Assembly: GCA_011033025.1 (NCBI GenBank)
Contig: WFMF01000084.1
Location: 62,001-126,000 of the forward strand
Direction of reading: 5' to 3'
Source of the DNA: Beroe forskalii
Taxonomy: Eukaryota; Ctenophora; Nuda; Beroida; Beroidae
DNA length: 64,000 bases
In this document: positions 13,486 to 25,970 of the stretch, one piece after another
How positions within the stretch are numbered: position 1 is the stretch's first letter
How the letters are laid out: every line of letters begins with the position of its first letter
Translations under genes and position numbers: made by a program
Notes under the pieces: generated by a model
What the model saw: only the letters and a program-made list of their open reading frames with translations
Database searches by the model: none
Told to the model about the DNA's origin: nothing

Positions 13486-14545
13486 ATAGGAGACCAGGCT
13501 CATCACGTTGGGCTTGATGTCCACCTATATCAAGCGACTGGTTGACGAATACGTTGCTAGGAAACGAGCTAAAGTCCAGGGTCCAGGTAAGAAGTCAGTG
13601 TTAACGCTGCGCGCGGCGCGGAGAAAAAGCGTCGTTGCCTTAGCAACGGTAATCCTGTAATTACGACTCTAATTTAAGTTCTTAACTTCCTATATTCTTG
13701 GGTACGTGACTTATTGAGAGTATTTATGAAGAATACTAACCTCAAAAGACGCTTAGCACATGCTATTTGAAAGCCACCAGACAACCAACCTCGTTTCAAC
13801 TATAGTCTTTAACAAACCAACCAACAGTTTCAAAACACATTCTGTTCTTCTGTTATTCTGTTATTCTGTGCTCCGTCAATCAACACAACTTGTCCTGTAA
13901 ACATGGGGGGAAGCAATAAGCATCCACTGTTGGCCCTGTTCCAGTGGGTTCTGTGATTGGGTCTACTTGGAACTCAGACCGGAGGAGATTGGTACGATGC
14001 TTCTGAATATGGATGGGTATCTGAGTTTACAGTAAAGTTAGCTCTAAGAGCTACTGTAAACTCTGTAACTCGCTAATAGTCAAGATAGAATACAGATTAG
14101 TGTACTTCTGGTGTAATTCTGTAGGAGAAGCTCGATAATTCGAGTCAAGTGGAAAATTGAAAAGTCTTCATTTCGATTAAATGACGGTCCTAAGAGACTT
14201 CATTACGATAGTAATTTAAATTGACTGAATAAAAATGTTACTCATGACTACTCTTGGGGAAGCTATCACTCTGGTAATCTTATCGTGTGCTGGTGGACTA
14301 TAATCAATAATCGCTTCGCTAATTTACATAGTCACTAGTATATGCTAATGTCTTGTATAGCTGCTGGGAGATGTAATACCTGAATTCATCTCCTCGCCAT
14401 CTGTTCCTTACGCCATCGTATTACTGAGATGTCTGGGGAGGAGCATAGACTTTTGGATGCCACAAGCTCCGTACAGTTGACTTTTCAGCCTGGCGAGTGG
14501 TGAATGTTGTGACATTTAAATGTTTATCGTGTGCGTATCGGGCAG

Positions 14546-15212
<667 letters not shown>

Positions 15213-16199
15213 AATATGGGGTATAAAGATGGAGGGGTTATGCAATCGGCGCTTGGCTTGGGTATGGTTCATAGGCAGTATATAATAGGATGTTGTAATC
15301 GGTTAATCAAACTGGTTATAAACTCTAAGTCAACTTCGTAGTGGTTTTCAACTCTGTAACTATCATTTAACTTTTAAGCATTTACCATTTCCTAAAATTG
15401 TAAGTATCCAGTCAGGGATATCTAGAATTTCAAACTGTATTGGTTGAACTATTTCAATTTATGCCTATTGCCTTTACCTCAAATAGCTATCGACACAATC
15501 TCACTACCTTTATTACTGACTAACCAGTAAATGGCTATATTAAAGTCTGCGTGCACTGTGTATCTACAGTCAATTATCAATAAGATGCCTGAGAAGACCT
15601 ATAGTATTGGAGGTTATCCTCTGATAATACATCAAAGGACCCCCAGTCCTTCTGGCTGGACGAGGGAATCTGTAAAAGCCTCGCACAGAACACAGTCTAA
15701 CGTCATCACCTGATAATGCTAAATCATGATGATGACGGCATCGTGGCCAGCCCACTCTTACAATTAAGTATGCCTAAACGCATGGTTCCAGGGTTACAGA
15801 TACTTGACTATGCACCAGAGCTCTACGTTACGATCATAGATCCTTGATAATTCGTATAATTAACTCTAGTTTCTGATCCTTGCCTTGATAATTCTTATTT
15901 CAATATCTCATGAAGTTTGCAGCTCCCATTTTAATGCAAATGCTCCAAACTTCCTATATTTTTGACCGATGGTAGCATTATAAGTTAGCGTGCATTGAAC
16001 CCACCTAGATATTAAAAACTACTTCTGCAGAAATCATGAACAGATTATATCAATTTACGAGATTATATCAACTTAATGTGAGATGCTTGTTACAAGTTAT
16101 CCCTGGAAATAGGCAGTGTGACGTCATCAATTCACCTTTATAAACCCTGGTTATGACATCACCAATTCCCTGTTAGTCCCGGGCTTCTTGTTATAGACG
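15213..16199. other. Non-coding stretch, nothing recognised
   Basis: No frame with coding character; one TGACGTCATCAATTC motif near 16120. Confidence 0.5.
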
Positions 16200-16355
16200 A
16201 CGGCAAATGGAAATACACTTGATTTAAAATTTGTTTGTCTGCTGTGGACCGTTCTCAGCCGGCCTGTGGATGATCAATTCTTTTTGTTGAGGTGAATTTA
16301 ATGTTGGTGATAATAGACACACAAATTTTCAATCAAGTGTATCTTCATTTGCCGT
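16200..16355. repeat. 156-bp element with 25-bp terminal inverted repeats
   Basis: The left end ACGGCAAATGGAAATACACT and the right end AGTGTATCTTCATTTGCCGT are inverted copies with two mismatches. The interior is non-coding; MITE-like. Confidence 0.7.
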
Positions 16356-17395
16356 AGACTTAATATTAGCAGCATCTCTTTGTCAAGAAATATCACGGAT
16401 TATCTCTAATACTATTATAGATGCCAAATAATAGTATAATGTCTTTTTTCTCCGCTGTCGGCATGAGATTAAAACTTCAAGAAAATAATTGTCTAATTTA
16501 ATAGAATAATGTAAGGAGGCACACATTTCTAAGGTCGCTGAAAAATGTTAAATTTATTTATTAGTAGCTCTTATATTTTTTGGAGCTCTAATATTCTTAG
16601 TAGCCCTTATACCATAAAAACAATCGCGTTTATCATCAGTCTACGAAATGCTTAAAAGTTTGAGTAATTTGATTTGTTGTCATAGTAAGCTAAAAGTGGT
16701 TGGTTTGCTGTAATGCTGCATATGATTTATCTTGACGCATATGTGTGCACATGCGTCGGTCGAAAGATCGCACAAATTACAACAAAAAATCAGTGAAAAG
16801 CAAATTATATCAGTGCGCGCGCAATGTAATTTGCACGTTTTTTCGACGCAACTTTGGATCGATCCAATTTGCACACATACGTGTTACTTGAAGATCGTAA
16901 TATGTTTTATGCTGTTTTTCACAAACAGCGCACGGTTGCAATATAATGACAGCCAGCGCAAAATGCTAATGTTCTGTAATTTTATGTGCTTACTTTTTGC
17001 TAGTTCGATAATTAAAACCATTAATTATCTCCGATAATTCGCGAAAAAATAGACTATTGGTTCATCTATAAAAAATTATCTCGATGAAATAACTTTCTTT
17101 TAGAAAATAGATTTGAAAAATGGAAATTTCTGTGTGATATTCCGAGTACCTACTATAAGATTCTGAATGGTGAATTGAGGACGTCAATTGGCATTTGTGT
17201 GCACATTGCGCAATTATATGCGATGGAAACACTTTGGAACGAGAATCGGTTTAGTTTAGCGTTTATCATTATCATGATTATGTAGCTGGCCGATATTATG
17301 CGCTTTCTGTCGTGTTTTCTTTCCGAGTGAAGGCCACTTTTTAGATATACGTTCTGGGAGATTTTGTGCACTTCTGCCACTCTGATTTAGCTTTG
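16356..17395. other. Non-coding stretch with a diverged inverted repeat
   Basis: Around 16725-16895 an imperfect palindrome carries GACGCATATGTGTGCAC-like ends. It resembles the elements at 35102-35262 and 60130-60320, which also have (A)CGTATGTGTACAC-type ends. The small open frames here look random. Confidence 0.45.
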
Positions 17396-17598
17396 ATCGG
17401 TCTAACAATCTTTGATCAGTCTGACAATCTTTGATCAGTCTGACGATCTTTGATCAACCTGACAATCTTTGATCAGTCTGACAATCTTTGATCAACCTGA
17501 CAATCTTTGATCAGTCTGACAATCTATGATCAATCTGACAATCTTTGATCAGTCTGACAATCTATGATCAGTGTGACCATCTTTGATCAGCCTGAAGA
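17396..17598. repeat. Minisatellite, TCTTTGATCAGTCTGACAA x about 11
   Basis: A unit of about 19 bases repeats in direct orientation with few changes. Confidence 0.9.
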
Positions 17599-18679
17599 TA
17601 TATGATTCATGTTTTAGTGTGCCCCACGAGGGATATGTGGGCTGTAATTTTGATTGGAAGCTTGGTCGAAAATACATGGTGAACATTTCAATTGTCACTG
17701 GTGAGCATGTCAATTGTCACTGGTGAACGTTTCAATTGTGGATATCAGTGTGCCTCATTAATACAGTTCTCTGATTTTAACAGCCCAAAACAGCTGCTAT
17801 CAATATCCTCATTGACCACCCCATATTCTCCATGGCACAGCTCATATGTAAACGGCAGGTTGAGGTGTGACATCATTATCATGGTTTATAATGGTGTGTT
17901 GATGCCATCGTTTTGCCTACAGTACTTCCTCTTCATGGCACAGCTCATAAGTGACATGGTTTTGCCTACAGTTTCATTCGACATCCTGCCATAACAACTG
18001 ATTCGGAGTTATTGCTCTGCCTCTCTGTGACCTGTAGTAGTATTCATGTGTTTTTGTGTGAATTTGAAGTTAATGAAGTTCTGATTGGACATGTGGAGCT
18101 ACTGCTATTAGGCTTGTTAAAGAGTTAACGATGACCTTATACTCTAATTGTATTTTACATAAGCAAAACGAAAACCACCGCTGGGAATTTGCAGATGGTA
18201 TGATGAGCCTCGTTTTCTGCTTATTTTCAGCTCTCACTCAGGCAGCATTGAATATTGCTGTGCGCAGTAGCAGCCGAAAATCCACTAGTTTGCTTTCATA
18301 TTGCAATGTTATGCAAATTCTCCTCCCCCTCGTGCTTATGCCTAGAGTAAAGCAGCCACATTGCCTAATTCTCTGCATGCTCAATGTGCCGTTCTACCTC
18401 ATTAACTCACCATGGTAACCTATGATGATGGCGTCGTAAATCCCCGTGCTAACCTATGATAATGACGTCATCAATTCCCTCTCTCACCCCCTGATAATGA
18501 CGTCATCAATTCACCACGTTAATCTATGATAATGACTCTCGGTCCCCAATGACCGTGTTCCTCCCCCGTTTTAATTGCGGAGACTGTTAATCGTTTTACT
18601 GTCTTCATGAGACTGTGATTGTTTAGTTCTCATTGAGATTCTGCCTTTCACAGTACTGCTTGGCTCGGTGGTTGCCATA
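17599..18679. other. Non-coding stretch with repeated CRE-like motifs
   Basis: At 18421-18545 a segment of the type (C)TATGATAATGACGTCATCA is repeated three to four times, two of them with the full TGACGTCA palindrome. Open frames at 17692 and 18131 lack splice or codon support. Confidence 0.5.
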
Positions 18680-18960
18680 GTTACTGTGTCTCTGTGGTAA
18701 CTGTGTTTCTGTGGTTGCTGTGGTTGTTGTGGTTACTGTGGCTAGTGGGGTTGCTATGGTTGCTGTAGTTGCTATGGTTGCTGTAGTTGCTATGGTTGCT
18801 TAAGTTGCTATGGTTGCTGTAGTTGCTATGGTTGCTGTAGTTGCTATGGTTACTGTGACACTGTGACTATCTGTGGTTGTTGTGGTTACTGTGGCTAGTG
18901 GGGTTGCTGTAGTCGCTATGGTTACTGTGGTTGATTCGCTTACCGTGGTTACTGTGGTTA
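18680..18960. repeat. GTTGCTATGGTTGCTGTA minisatellite
   Basis: A direct repeat of GTTGCTATG and GTTGCTGTA blocks. The minus-strand Thr/Ala-rich open frame is a by-product. Confidence 0.9.
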
Positions 18961-20428
18961 AATGACTGTTGTTAATTTGAGTTACAAAATCACGGGGTTG
19001 ATTATGAGGTACAAAATGTACCACTTACAGTCTTTCGGCTCCCCAAGCCTGATAAACCAACAACCTGGGAGCCATGTGAATAACTACAGTGGAATTTACA
19101 GTGCGTGTTCATTGATTCCCAGTGATTGATTTGGCTCGCTTCCAGCTTAGGAATTTGTTACCAATATCATGACCATTGTCTATCTACTTCCTAGAAGAAA
19201 GCAGAGGATTCACTCGAAATGATATTGTAAGTTTGTAAAATGTAAGGTCGTCGTTCTGTTATTTTGCTTATCGAGATGGTCTTTTCACCTTTGAAAGGTT
19301 AGGGTGACCTTTGGCTGGATTTGGGTAAAAGCTGAAACGGCGGGTAGTCCAACGCAAAATCATTCTTTCAAGCCACCCCAAAATTTTTGGGGTCACCGAC
19401 CAGCCCCTAAGTTTGAGATGTGAATAACGGCTTGTCCTCTTGTCGAGCGCTTTGTTTTTTCCGTGTCATCAGCTGGGCCAATCACTCGAATGATCAGGAC
19501 ATCGGCAACTCCTCATTCGTAAGATAGTTGCTTGTTATTGAGTTCTGCAATGCAGTGATGAGTAAGGACAATTGAGGGGCTTGGCATCCTCCCAAGCAAC
19601 ATTATATTTAATCCTGTTGCTGTTTTCTGAACTTAACGGTGATAACAGGATAAGCTGCCAAAAAGTTGAAGTGTTGAACTGTTAAATTGTATTTTCACGA
19701 CCGGGTACGCTTAACACTTGTTAAGCAACCTCTCCGCTCGAGTGATCTTGAGAATTTCAAATCCAACCCAGAAAGTTTTGCCTTCTGGAAGACCTGTTTT
19801 GCTTGATTTCCCAATACCTACTCTATTTGTGAATTGGCTCCGGCCAATCCGCCAATAACAATGAATATATTAAAATCCCCAATCCTTCATGCCGCATCAA
19901 TAATTAAAATTTACAATTATCAGAAAATTAGCCTTTCCCATTTTGCACGAAACGTTGAAATCACCAGCCCCAGTGAACAATTAAATAAGCATATTTCGAC
20001 ACCCCTCCGGTGATACCCTCTACGATTTGTACTGTTTTTTGTTTCAGAAAGATTCATGCTATTTAAACCTTTGCAATGCAATTGCCAAGCTAGGAACCAC
20101 GTATAATACAAAACGTCTCAAGAAACATTGAGCAATCTCTATACAGAACGTACAAGGGGTGGTTTACAATAGAACTCTTTTCAAAGCTTTTCGATTGTCA
20201 TTGGTCGCATCTTCCGTTGCGATTTACGTGTATTTGCGCTTCACCTTTCAGCCTTTTTTTGTTTGTACATAGTGCATGAACCAGTTCAATTTGATGCCAC
20301 ATTGCTCAAATTTTTTCTGGATTTTCGCAAACACAGTTGTATCGAGCATAGTAAACATTTTATTATTTCTCGAGACGTATAAACTAATTGATTACTACCT
20401 GCCCACCCCGCGATGTATTATTAACTCA
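18961..20428. other. Presumed intron or flank of the gene ending at 20632
   Basis: No further exon was found on the plus strand, although the exon at 20429 needs one upstream. Nothing else is recognised. Confidence 0.4.
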
Positions 20429-20632
20429 GTACTCCCTGGGAAGAATGTGAAAGTTTCTGAAGAAGACTTGCAGAAGATGTCGTTGTCAGTCGTGAAAGTG
20501 CCGCTGCCGATCAAGCGACTGAAGTTCGTGAGGGTTCCGGAGGCAGTCAAGGAGAAGACCCATTTAATCAGCAGAAAACACTCAGATATTTCCGTGAAAT
20601 CTGTCAAGTCTTACACGGATGAGGATGGTTAG
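20429..20632 (+). CDS. Last coding exon of an unidentified gene
   Basis: A stretch of GC-richer, codon-like sequence follows a possible acceptor (ATTATTAACTCAG) and runs open to a TAG at 20630-20632. An AATAAA at 20741 gives a plausible 3' end. Read from the acceptor (phase 1 in), it encodes about 67 residues rich in Lys, Val and Ser: VLPGKNVKVSEEDLQKMS, then a basic stretch (PLPIKRLKFVRV), then SVKSVKSYTDEDG before the stop. It looks like a hydrophilic, basic C-terminal tail with possible kinase sites. The frame stays open upstream to an ATG at 20276, but that part (many Phe/Asn/Ile, AT-rich) looks intronic. The family is not recognised and no upstream exons were found. Confidence 0.5.
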   Translation, partial: VLPGKNVKVSEEDLQKMSLSVVKVPLPIKRLKFVRVPEAVKEKTHLISRKHSDISVKSVKSYTDEDG

Positions 20633-20680
20633 TGCGCGCGCATTTTTAGCACACGCGCGCATTCAGCGCGCACGCATATT
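20633..20680. repeat. Alternating GCGCGC tract
   Basis: Three closely spaced GCGCGC/CACGCG runs lie directly after the stop codon at 20632, in the presumed 3' UTR. Alternating purine-pyrimidine runs of this kind can adopt Z-DNA. Confidence 0.5.
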
Positions 20681-20740
20681 CTGCAGTAGTCTGAATGGTT
20701 TTTCGACTACCAGTTTAATCCAAGGAAATACAGTTATCTG

Positions 20741-20746
20741 AATAAA
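20741..20746 (+). promoter_or_regulatory. Polyadenylation signal AATAAA
   Basis: A canonical hexamer 109 bases after the stop at 20632, before the foldback element begins at 20857. Confidence 0.5.
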
Positions 20747-20856
20747 AAATTATAGCAATTTAAGCACAAGATTTTCTTCAGACGTTATCTGCCCCTCAAT
20801 CGCCAAATTATGGGCCAGACATGTGAACAAAGACCAAATTGATCATGATGGGTACC

Positions 20857-23800
20857 TATGGTGGCCGAGGTGGCTAATGGCATTTTTTAAGCAATTTTTA
20901 TTGTAATCAAAGTAAAATCAACCTAAAATAAAAATAAAATAAAAATAAAACCAAAATGAAATGAAAATAGAATGAAAATGAAATAAAAATGAAATGAAAA
21001 TTTAAAAAAATCAAAATGAAAATGAAAATAAAATACAAATCAAAGTAAAACCAAAATAAAATCAAAATAAAACCAAAATAAAACCAAAGTAAAATAGAAA
21101 TAAAACCATTTTAAAATGAAAATAAAATGAAAACGAAATGAAAACGAAATGAAAATGAAAGTAAAATCAAAATAAAAGTAAAATCAAAATAAAACCAGAA
21201 TAAAACCAAAGTAAAATAAAACCATTTAAAAATGAAAATAAAATGAAAATAAAATGAAAACGAAATGAAAATGAAAGTAAAATCAAAATAAAACAAAATA
21301 AACCAAAATTAAATCAAAATAAAATCAAAATAAAACTAAAGTAAAATAAAAAATAAAACCATTTAAAAATTTTTAGAGTTTAAAAAATAAAAAAATAAAC
21401 AAAAAATAAACAAAAAACAAAAAAAAACAAACAAAGGAAATTTAAGAAAAAAAAAAATCGAAAAAAAATCGAAAAAATTTCGAAAAAATTTTGAAAAAAA
21501 ATCGCTCATGGCCGAGGTGGCTAATCTAGAATCTACAGCGCGCGCTGTATGAAAATTCGTGCGCAACAAAAGTTATGTTAAAGGAGTCTGCGCTCACTGA
21601 CCCATATCTCAAGATCCACAAATAGTAGGTCATGTTTTGTTCATCTAAGACAGGAGTAGGTAATTGGCTATAAGAGAAGTTCTGATGACGTCATTATGAT
21701 GTCATTATGACGTCATCAACTTAGCGAAATTTTTCTTGCTTGTTTAGCGAAAATAGGTCATCTTTGTGCATTTTTTTGACCAAGAAGGAATGGAGATAGC
21801 TCAGAAATGTTGAAAAAAATCGTTAGTTGGAAATTTAAAGAGCTTTCAGAAAATCATACGGATCATTGGGCTATCTCGATTTTCATCGAGATATACGCGA
21901 TTTTCTAAGGCACGGTGAAAAATCGATTTTGAAGTTTTAGAAGAAAACTCAAACGAGTGACATGTCAAAACTTACGACTTATCATGAGCTGAGACCGGCC
22001 AAAGTATATTGGGCTAAGGCGAAATTGTATAGTAGGCTATGTGGGAAATCGATTTGAGCCAATTTTGGTGCTGTGATGACGTCATCAAAATCGCGTAAAA
22101 ACACTAAAACAACGTATTTTGCGATAGATTGTTATTTTGCGCTACTTTGAACATCTCTTACTCAGAGAGTTTTCATTGTATTATGTTTTACTTCAATACA
22201 TTGCTTGTAGACCTCGAGATTACACAATTTTCGTGTTAGGTCGACCTAAGAGGCTCGAAGTTTAAGGAGGAGCTCTAAGGAGCACCTCCTGTAGGTCCTC
22301 CTTTAGCAAAATCGGTATTACCCAATTCATAAAGGTCGACCTTAACCGTAAAGGAGGAGGTCGTCCTCAAACGCTAAGGAGCATCTTAGGAGCAGCTCCT
22401 CCTTTGACACTTTCTGAGATTACCCAAATTAAAGGAGCAACTCAGTTAAAGACAGCTCCATATATGGTAGAGACCACCATATAAGGAAGTCAAATGGAAG
22501 TGAAATTAAATCTAGAAATGAGATGCAAATTGAATCTGTTAGCAAACTAAATTATAGATGGATTTGAATGTGCTCGGTGCCAGTGAAATGGATTTTACTG
22601 CTAGTGAGTAAATATCTTGCAATGATGATTGATGAGGCTCGTTAAAAAATAAAATTAAACAGTTGCTGGATAATGGACCTATTGTCAATTTGATTGAAGC
22701 CTACGGTGGGGCACTGACAGTTCACACAGCTCCCAAAAGCATGAGAGCTGCCACTACCAGCTCTGTTTACCCTAATTGCTGAATCGAGATTGAATACTTG
22801 AATATAAATAAAAATGTTGTACACAAATTCCAGAGCTGATTATCGGTCTTACCGTTCACAAATTTTGCCGTTTACGAATCCCAATAAAACACACCACATT
22901 ATGTAAATTTTGGCTGTTTTTGCTTTTTGAACTGATCAGAGCCGGACCGCAAACTATCAGCTATCAGCAAATTGAATCATTGAATTTTATCTCTTCTTAT
23001 GTGACAACGATGTAGCTCCAAATTATTATCACATATAACGTGTGGTTTAAGGAGCACCTACTGGTTTTAAGGACGAGCTGGAGGTACCTTAAAAATTCGC
23101 CGTTTAAGGAGCAGCGTAAGGACCAACTTAAGGACGAGGTAGATTGGGTAATACCGATTTTTTGGGAATTTTAAGGTCGACCTAACTCGCTAAGGAGCAC
23201 CTTTAAATCGCCTTAAAGGAGCACATTGGGTAATACGGAATTTTAAGGTGGACCTTAAAATGAAGTTTGGGCCGTTTTAAGGAGCACCTAGGGCTAAAGG
23301 TCGACCTTAAACGGTTGTGTAATCCGGCCCTTAGCTATAAAACGAGTTCCGTGGTGAACGGCCGAAAAATGTTGCCATGGGAAGCCTCCAAAGATTGACC
23401 GCTAAATTATTGAGATTACATCTATGACGAAAATTTGCACTGTAGCCAGCTATTCTGTGATACGATGGTGAACTAATGTCTAATAATGGTTTTCATATTT
23501 CTCGCAGTGATTTGGGAGGGAAGTATAAGATGAAATTATGAATCAAACTAAAATTTTAATTTTATTCTTCTCGACACAATCAATTCATATGCAATACCGT
23601 ACATCACTACATAAATCTTAGTCATATATTAAGTATCCGACTCATGAGAGAAGTATGGGTCTGTTTTAATCCTGTCAAAAAGTGTCAAATCGTTATTTGA
23701 AGCACGTGAATTCTCGTGGACGTTTTGTAGAAATTACGGGATTTAAAGAAACTGGTATTTACACGTGATTTTCGACTTGATTACATTGAAACAACTTCAA

Positions 23801-25970
23801 ATACGATAAATTTATGTGAAATTGAAGCCAGTTGCTGTTTTCAGCACGTGAGTTCACGTCAATGAGTTGTAGAAATTAAGAAATACGTCAATTTTGTAAA
23901 CGGTCCCATGGGAAAATTTAGACGCTTATTTCATTGACTTACCATTTTCAACCATAGTAATAACGTCGTTCTCAACCGCCTATTATAACTATGGTGCAAA
24001 CAGAGTTTCACCAAATGTAAATTCGCTTATTTCAACCCATTTCCTTTCATCGTTTTCTATCTCTTTTTCAAGTTTCGTTCCGGGGATATGTATATAGGAC
24101 CTCCATAACCGACATTTAGGACGGTTTTCGTGGTAACCCCTGCTTAAATGCTTAATTAAGTGTGGCCAGTCCAATTTTCACATCGATTTTTCTGTTCGGA
24201 CGAACATTACTAAGCCTCGTGCAGTCCGAAACAACGTTATTCTTACTTGAAATTATAAAAATTGACATAATTCTTTATTTCTACAACTCATTGACGTGAA
24301 CTCACGTGCTGAAAAACAGCAACTGGCTTCAATTTCACATACCTTAATCGTATTTGAACTTGTTTCAATGTAATCAAGTCGAAATTCACGTGTAAATACC
24401 AGTTTCCTTAAATACCGTAATTTCTACAAAATGTCCACGAGAATTCACGTCCTTCATAATTTCATCTTATATTTCCCTCCCAAATCACTGCGAGAATATG
24501 AAAACCATTATTAGACATTAGTTCACCATCGTATCACAGAAAAGCTGGCTACAGTACAAATTTTCATCATAAATGTAATCTCAATAATTTAGCGGTCAAT
24601 CTTTGGAGGCTTCCCATGGCAACATTTTTCGGCTGTTCACCACGGAACTCGTTTTATAGCTAAATCTCGAGGTCTACAAGCAATGTATTGAAGTAAAACA
24701 TAATAAAATGAAAACTCTCTGATTAAGAGATGTTCAAAGTAGCGCAAAATAACAATCTATCGCAAAATACGTTGTTTTAGTGTTTTTACGCGATTTTGAT
24801 GACGTCATCACAGCACCAAAATTGGCTCAAATCGATTTCCCACATAGCCTACTATACAATTTCGCCTTAGCCCAATATACTTTGGCCGGTCTCAGCTCAT
24901 GATAAGTCGTAAGTTTTGACATGTCACTCGTTTAAGTTTTCTTCTAAAACTTCAAAATCGATTTTTCACCGTGCCTTAGAAAATCGCGTATATCTCGATG
25001 AAAAATCAAGATAGCCCAATGATCCGTATGATTTTCTGAAAGCTCTTTAAATTTCCAACTAACGATTTTTCAACATTTCTGAGCTATCTCCATTCCCTCT
25101 TGGTCAAAAATGCGCACAAAGATGACCTATTTTCGCTAAACAAGCAAGAAAATTTCGCTAAGTTGATGACGTCATAATGACATCATAATGACGTCATCAG
25201 AACTTCTCTTATAGCCAATTACCTACTCCTGTCTTAGATGAACAAAACATGACCTCGATCATGTCTCTACTATTTGTGGATCTTGAGATATGGGTCAGTG
25301 AGCGCAGACTCCTTTAACATAACTTTTGTTGCGCACGAATTTTCATACAGCGCGCGCTGTAGATTCTAGATTAGCCACCTCGGCCATGAGCGATTTTTTT
25401 TCAAAAATTTTTTCGAAATTTTTTTCATTTTTTTTTTTTCTTTTTTGTTTTTTGTTTTTTGTTTTTTGTTTTTTTTTAACTCTAAAAATTTTTAAATGGT
25501 TTTATTTTTTATTTTACTTTGGTTTTATTTTGATTTTACTTTCATTTTCATTTCGTTTTCATTTTATGTTCATTTTATTTTCATTTTAAAATGGTTTTAT
25601 TTTACTTTGATTTTACTTTGGTTTTATTCTGGTTTTATTTTGATTTTACTTTTATTTTGATTTTACTTTCATTTTCATTTCGTTTTCATTTCGTTTTCAT
25701 TTTATTTTCATTTTAAAGTGGTTTTATTTCTATTTTACTTTGGTTTTATTTTGATTTTATTTTGATTTAATTTTGGTTTTACTTTGATTTGTATTTTATT
25801 TTCATTTTCATTTTGATTTTTTAAAATTTTCATTTCATTTTTATTTCATTTTCATTCTATTTTCATTTCATTTTTGTTTTATTTTTATTTTATGTTTATT
25901 TTAGGTTGATTTTACTTTGATTACAATAAAAATTGCTTAAAAAATGCCATTAGCCACCTCGGCCACCATA
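20857..25970. mobile_element. Foldback element B (5.1 kb, complete ends)
   Basis: Both ends carry TATGGTGGCCGAGGTGGC and its reverse complement GCCACCTCGGCCACCATA, with the outermost TA fitting a TA target duplication. Inward come TGGCATTTTTTAAGCA, long AAAATAAAATC-type tracts, a second GGCCGAGGTGGCTAATC, TGACGTCA clusters and arms of about 1.5-2 kb that meet near 23.99 kb. The 1.1 kb at 22223-23330 is a separate insertion in the left arm. No transposase frame is seen; mobilisation in trans is inferred. The same family occurs at 5085-9842 and 27982-28495, with a diverged fragment near 39.47-39.76 kb. Confidence 0.85.
22223..23330. mobile_element. 1.1 kb insertion inside foldback B, TTA target duplication
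   Basis: The matching point of foldback A reads CTCGAGATTTAGCTATAA uninterrupted; here it is split. The insert starts CACAATTTTCGTGTTAGG and ends GGTTGTGTAATCCGGCCC, with subterminal AGGTCGACCT in inverted orientation, and is flanked by TTA on both sides. Inside are many AAGGAGCACCT and AGGTCGACC blocks in both orientations. A 3-bp TTA duplication would suit a PIF/Harbinger-type non-autonomous element; no transposase is present. Confidence 0.6.

Larger units (their letters stand above)
9843..14545. other. Non-coding stretch with minor repeats
   Basis: No exon is supported. Seen here: an imperfect inverted repeat at about 11155-11235 (AGGAATAGGCGGTTA versus TAACCGTCTATTCCT), a short tandem repeat at about 12500-12600 (TATCTGAGGATAGAG units), a perfect palindrome at 12838-12873 and a 4-copy repeat at 13400-13485. 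Confidence 0.55.
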
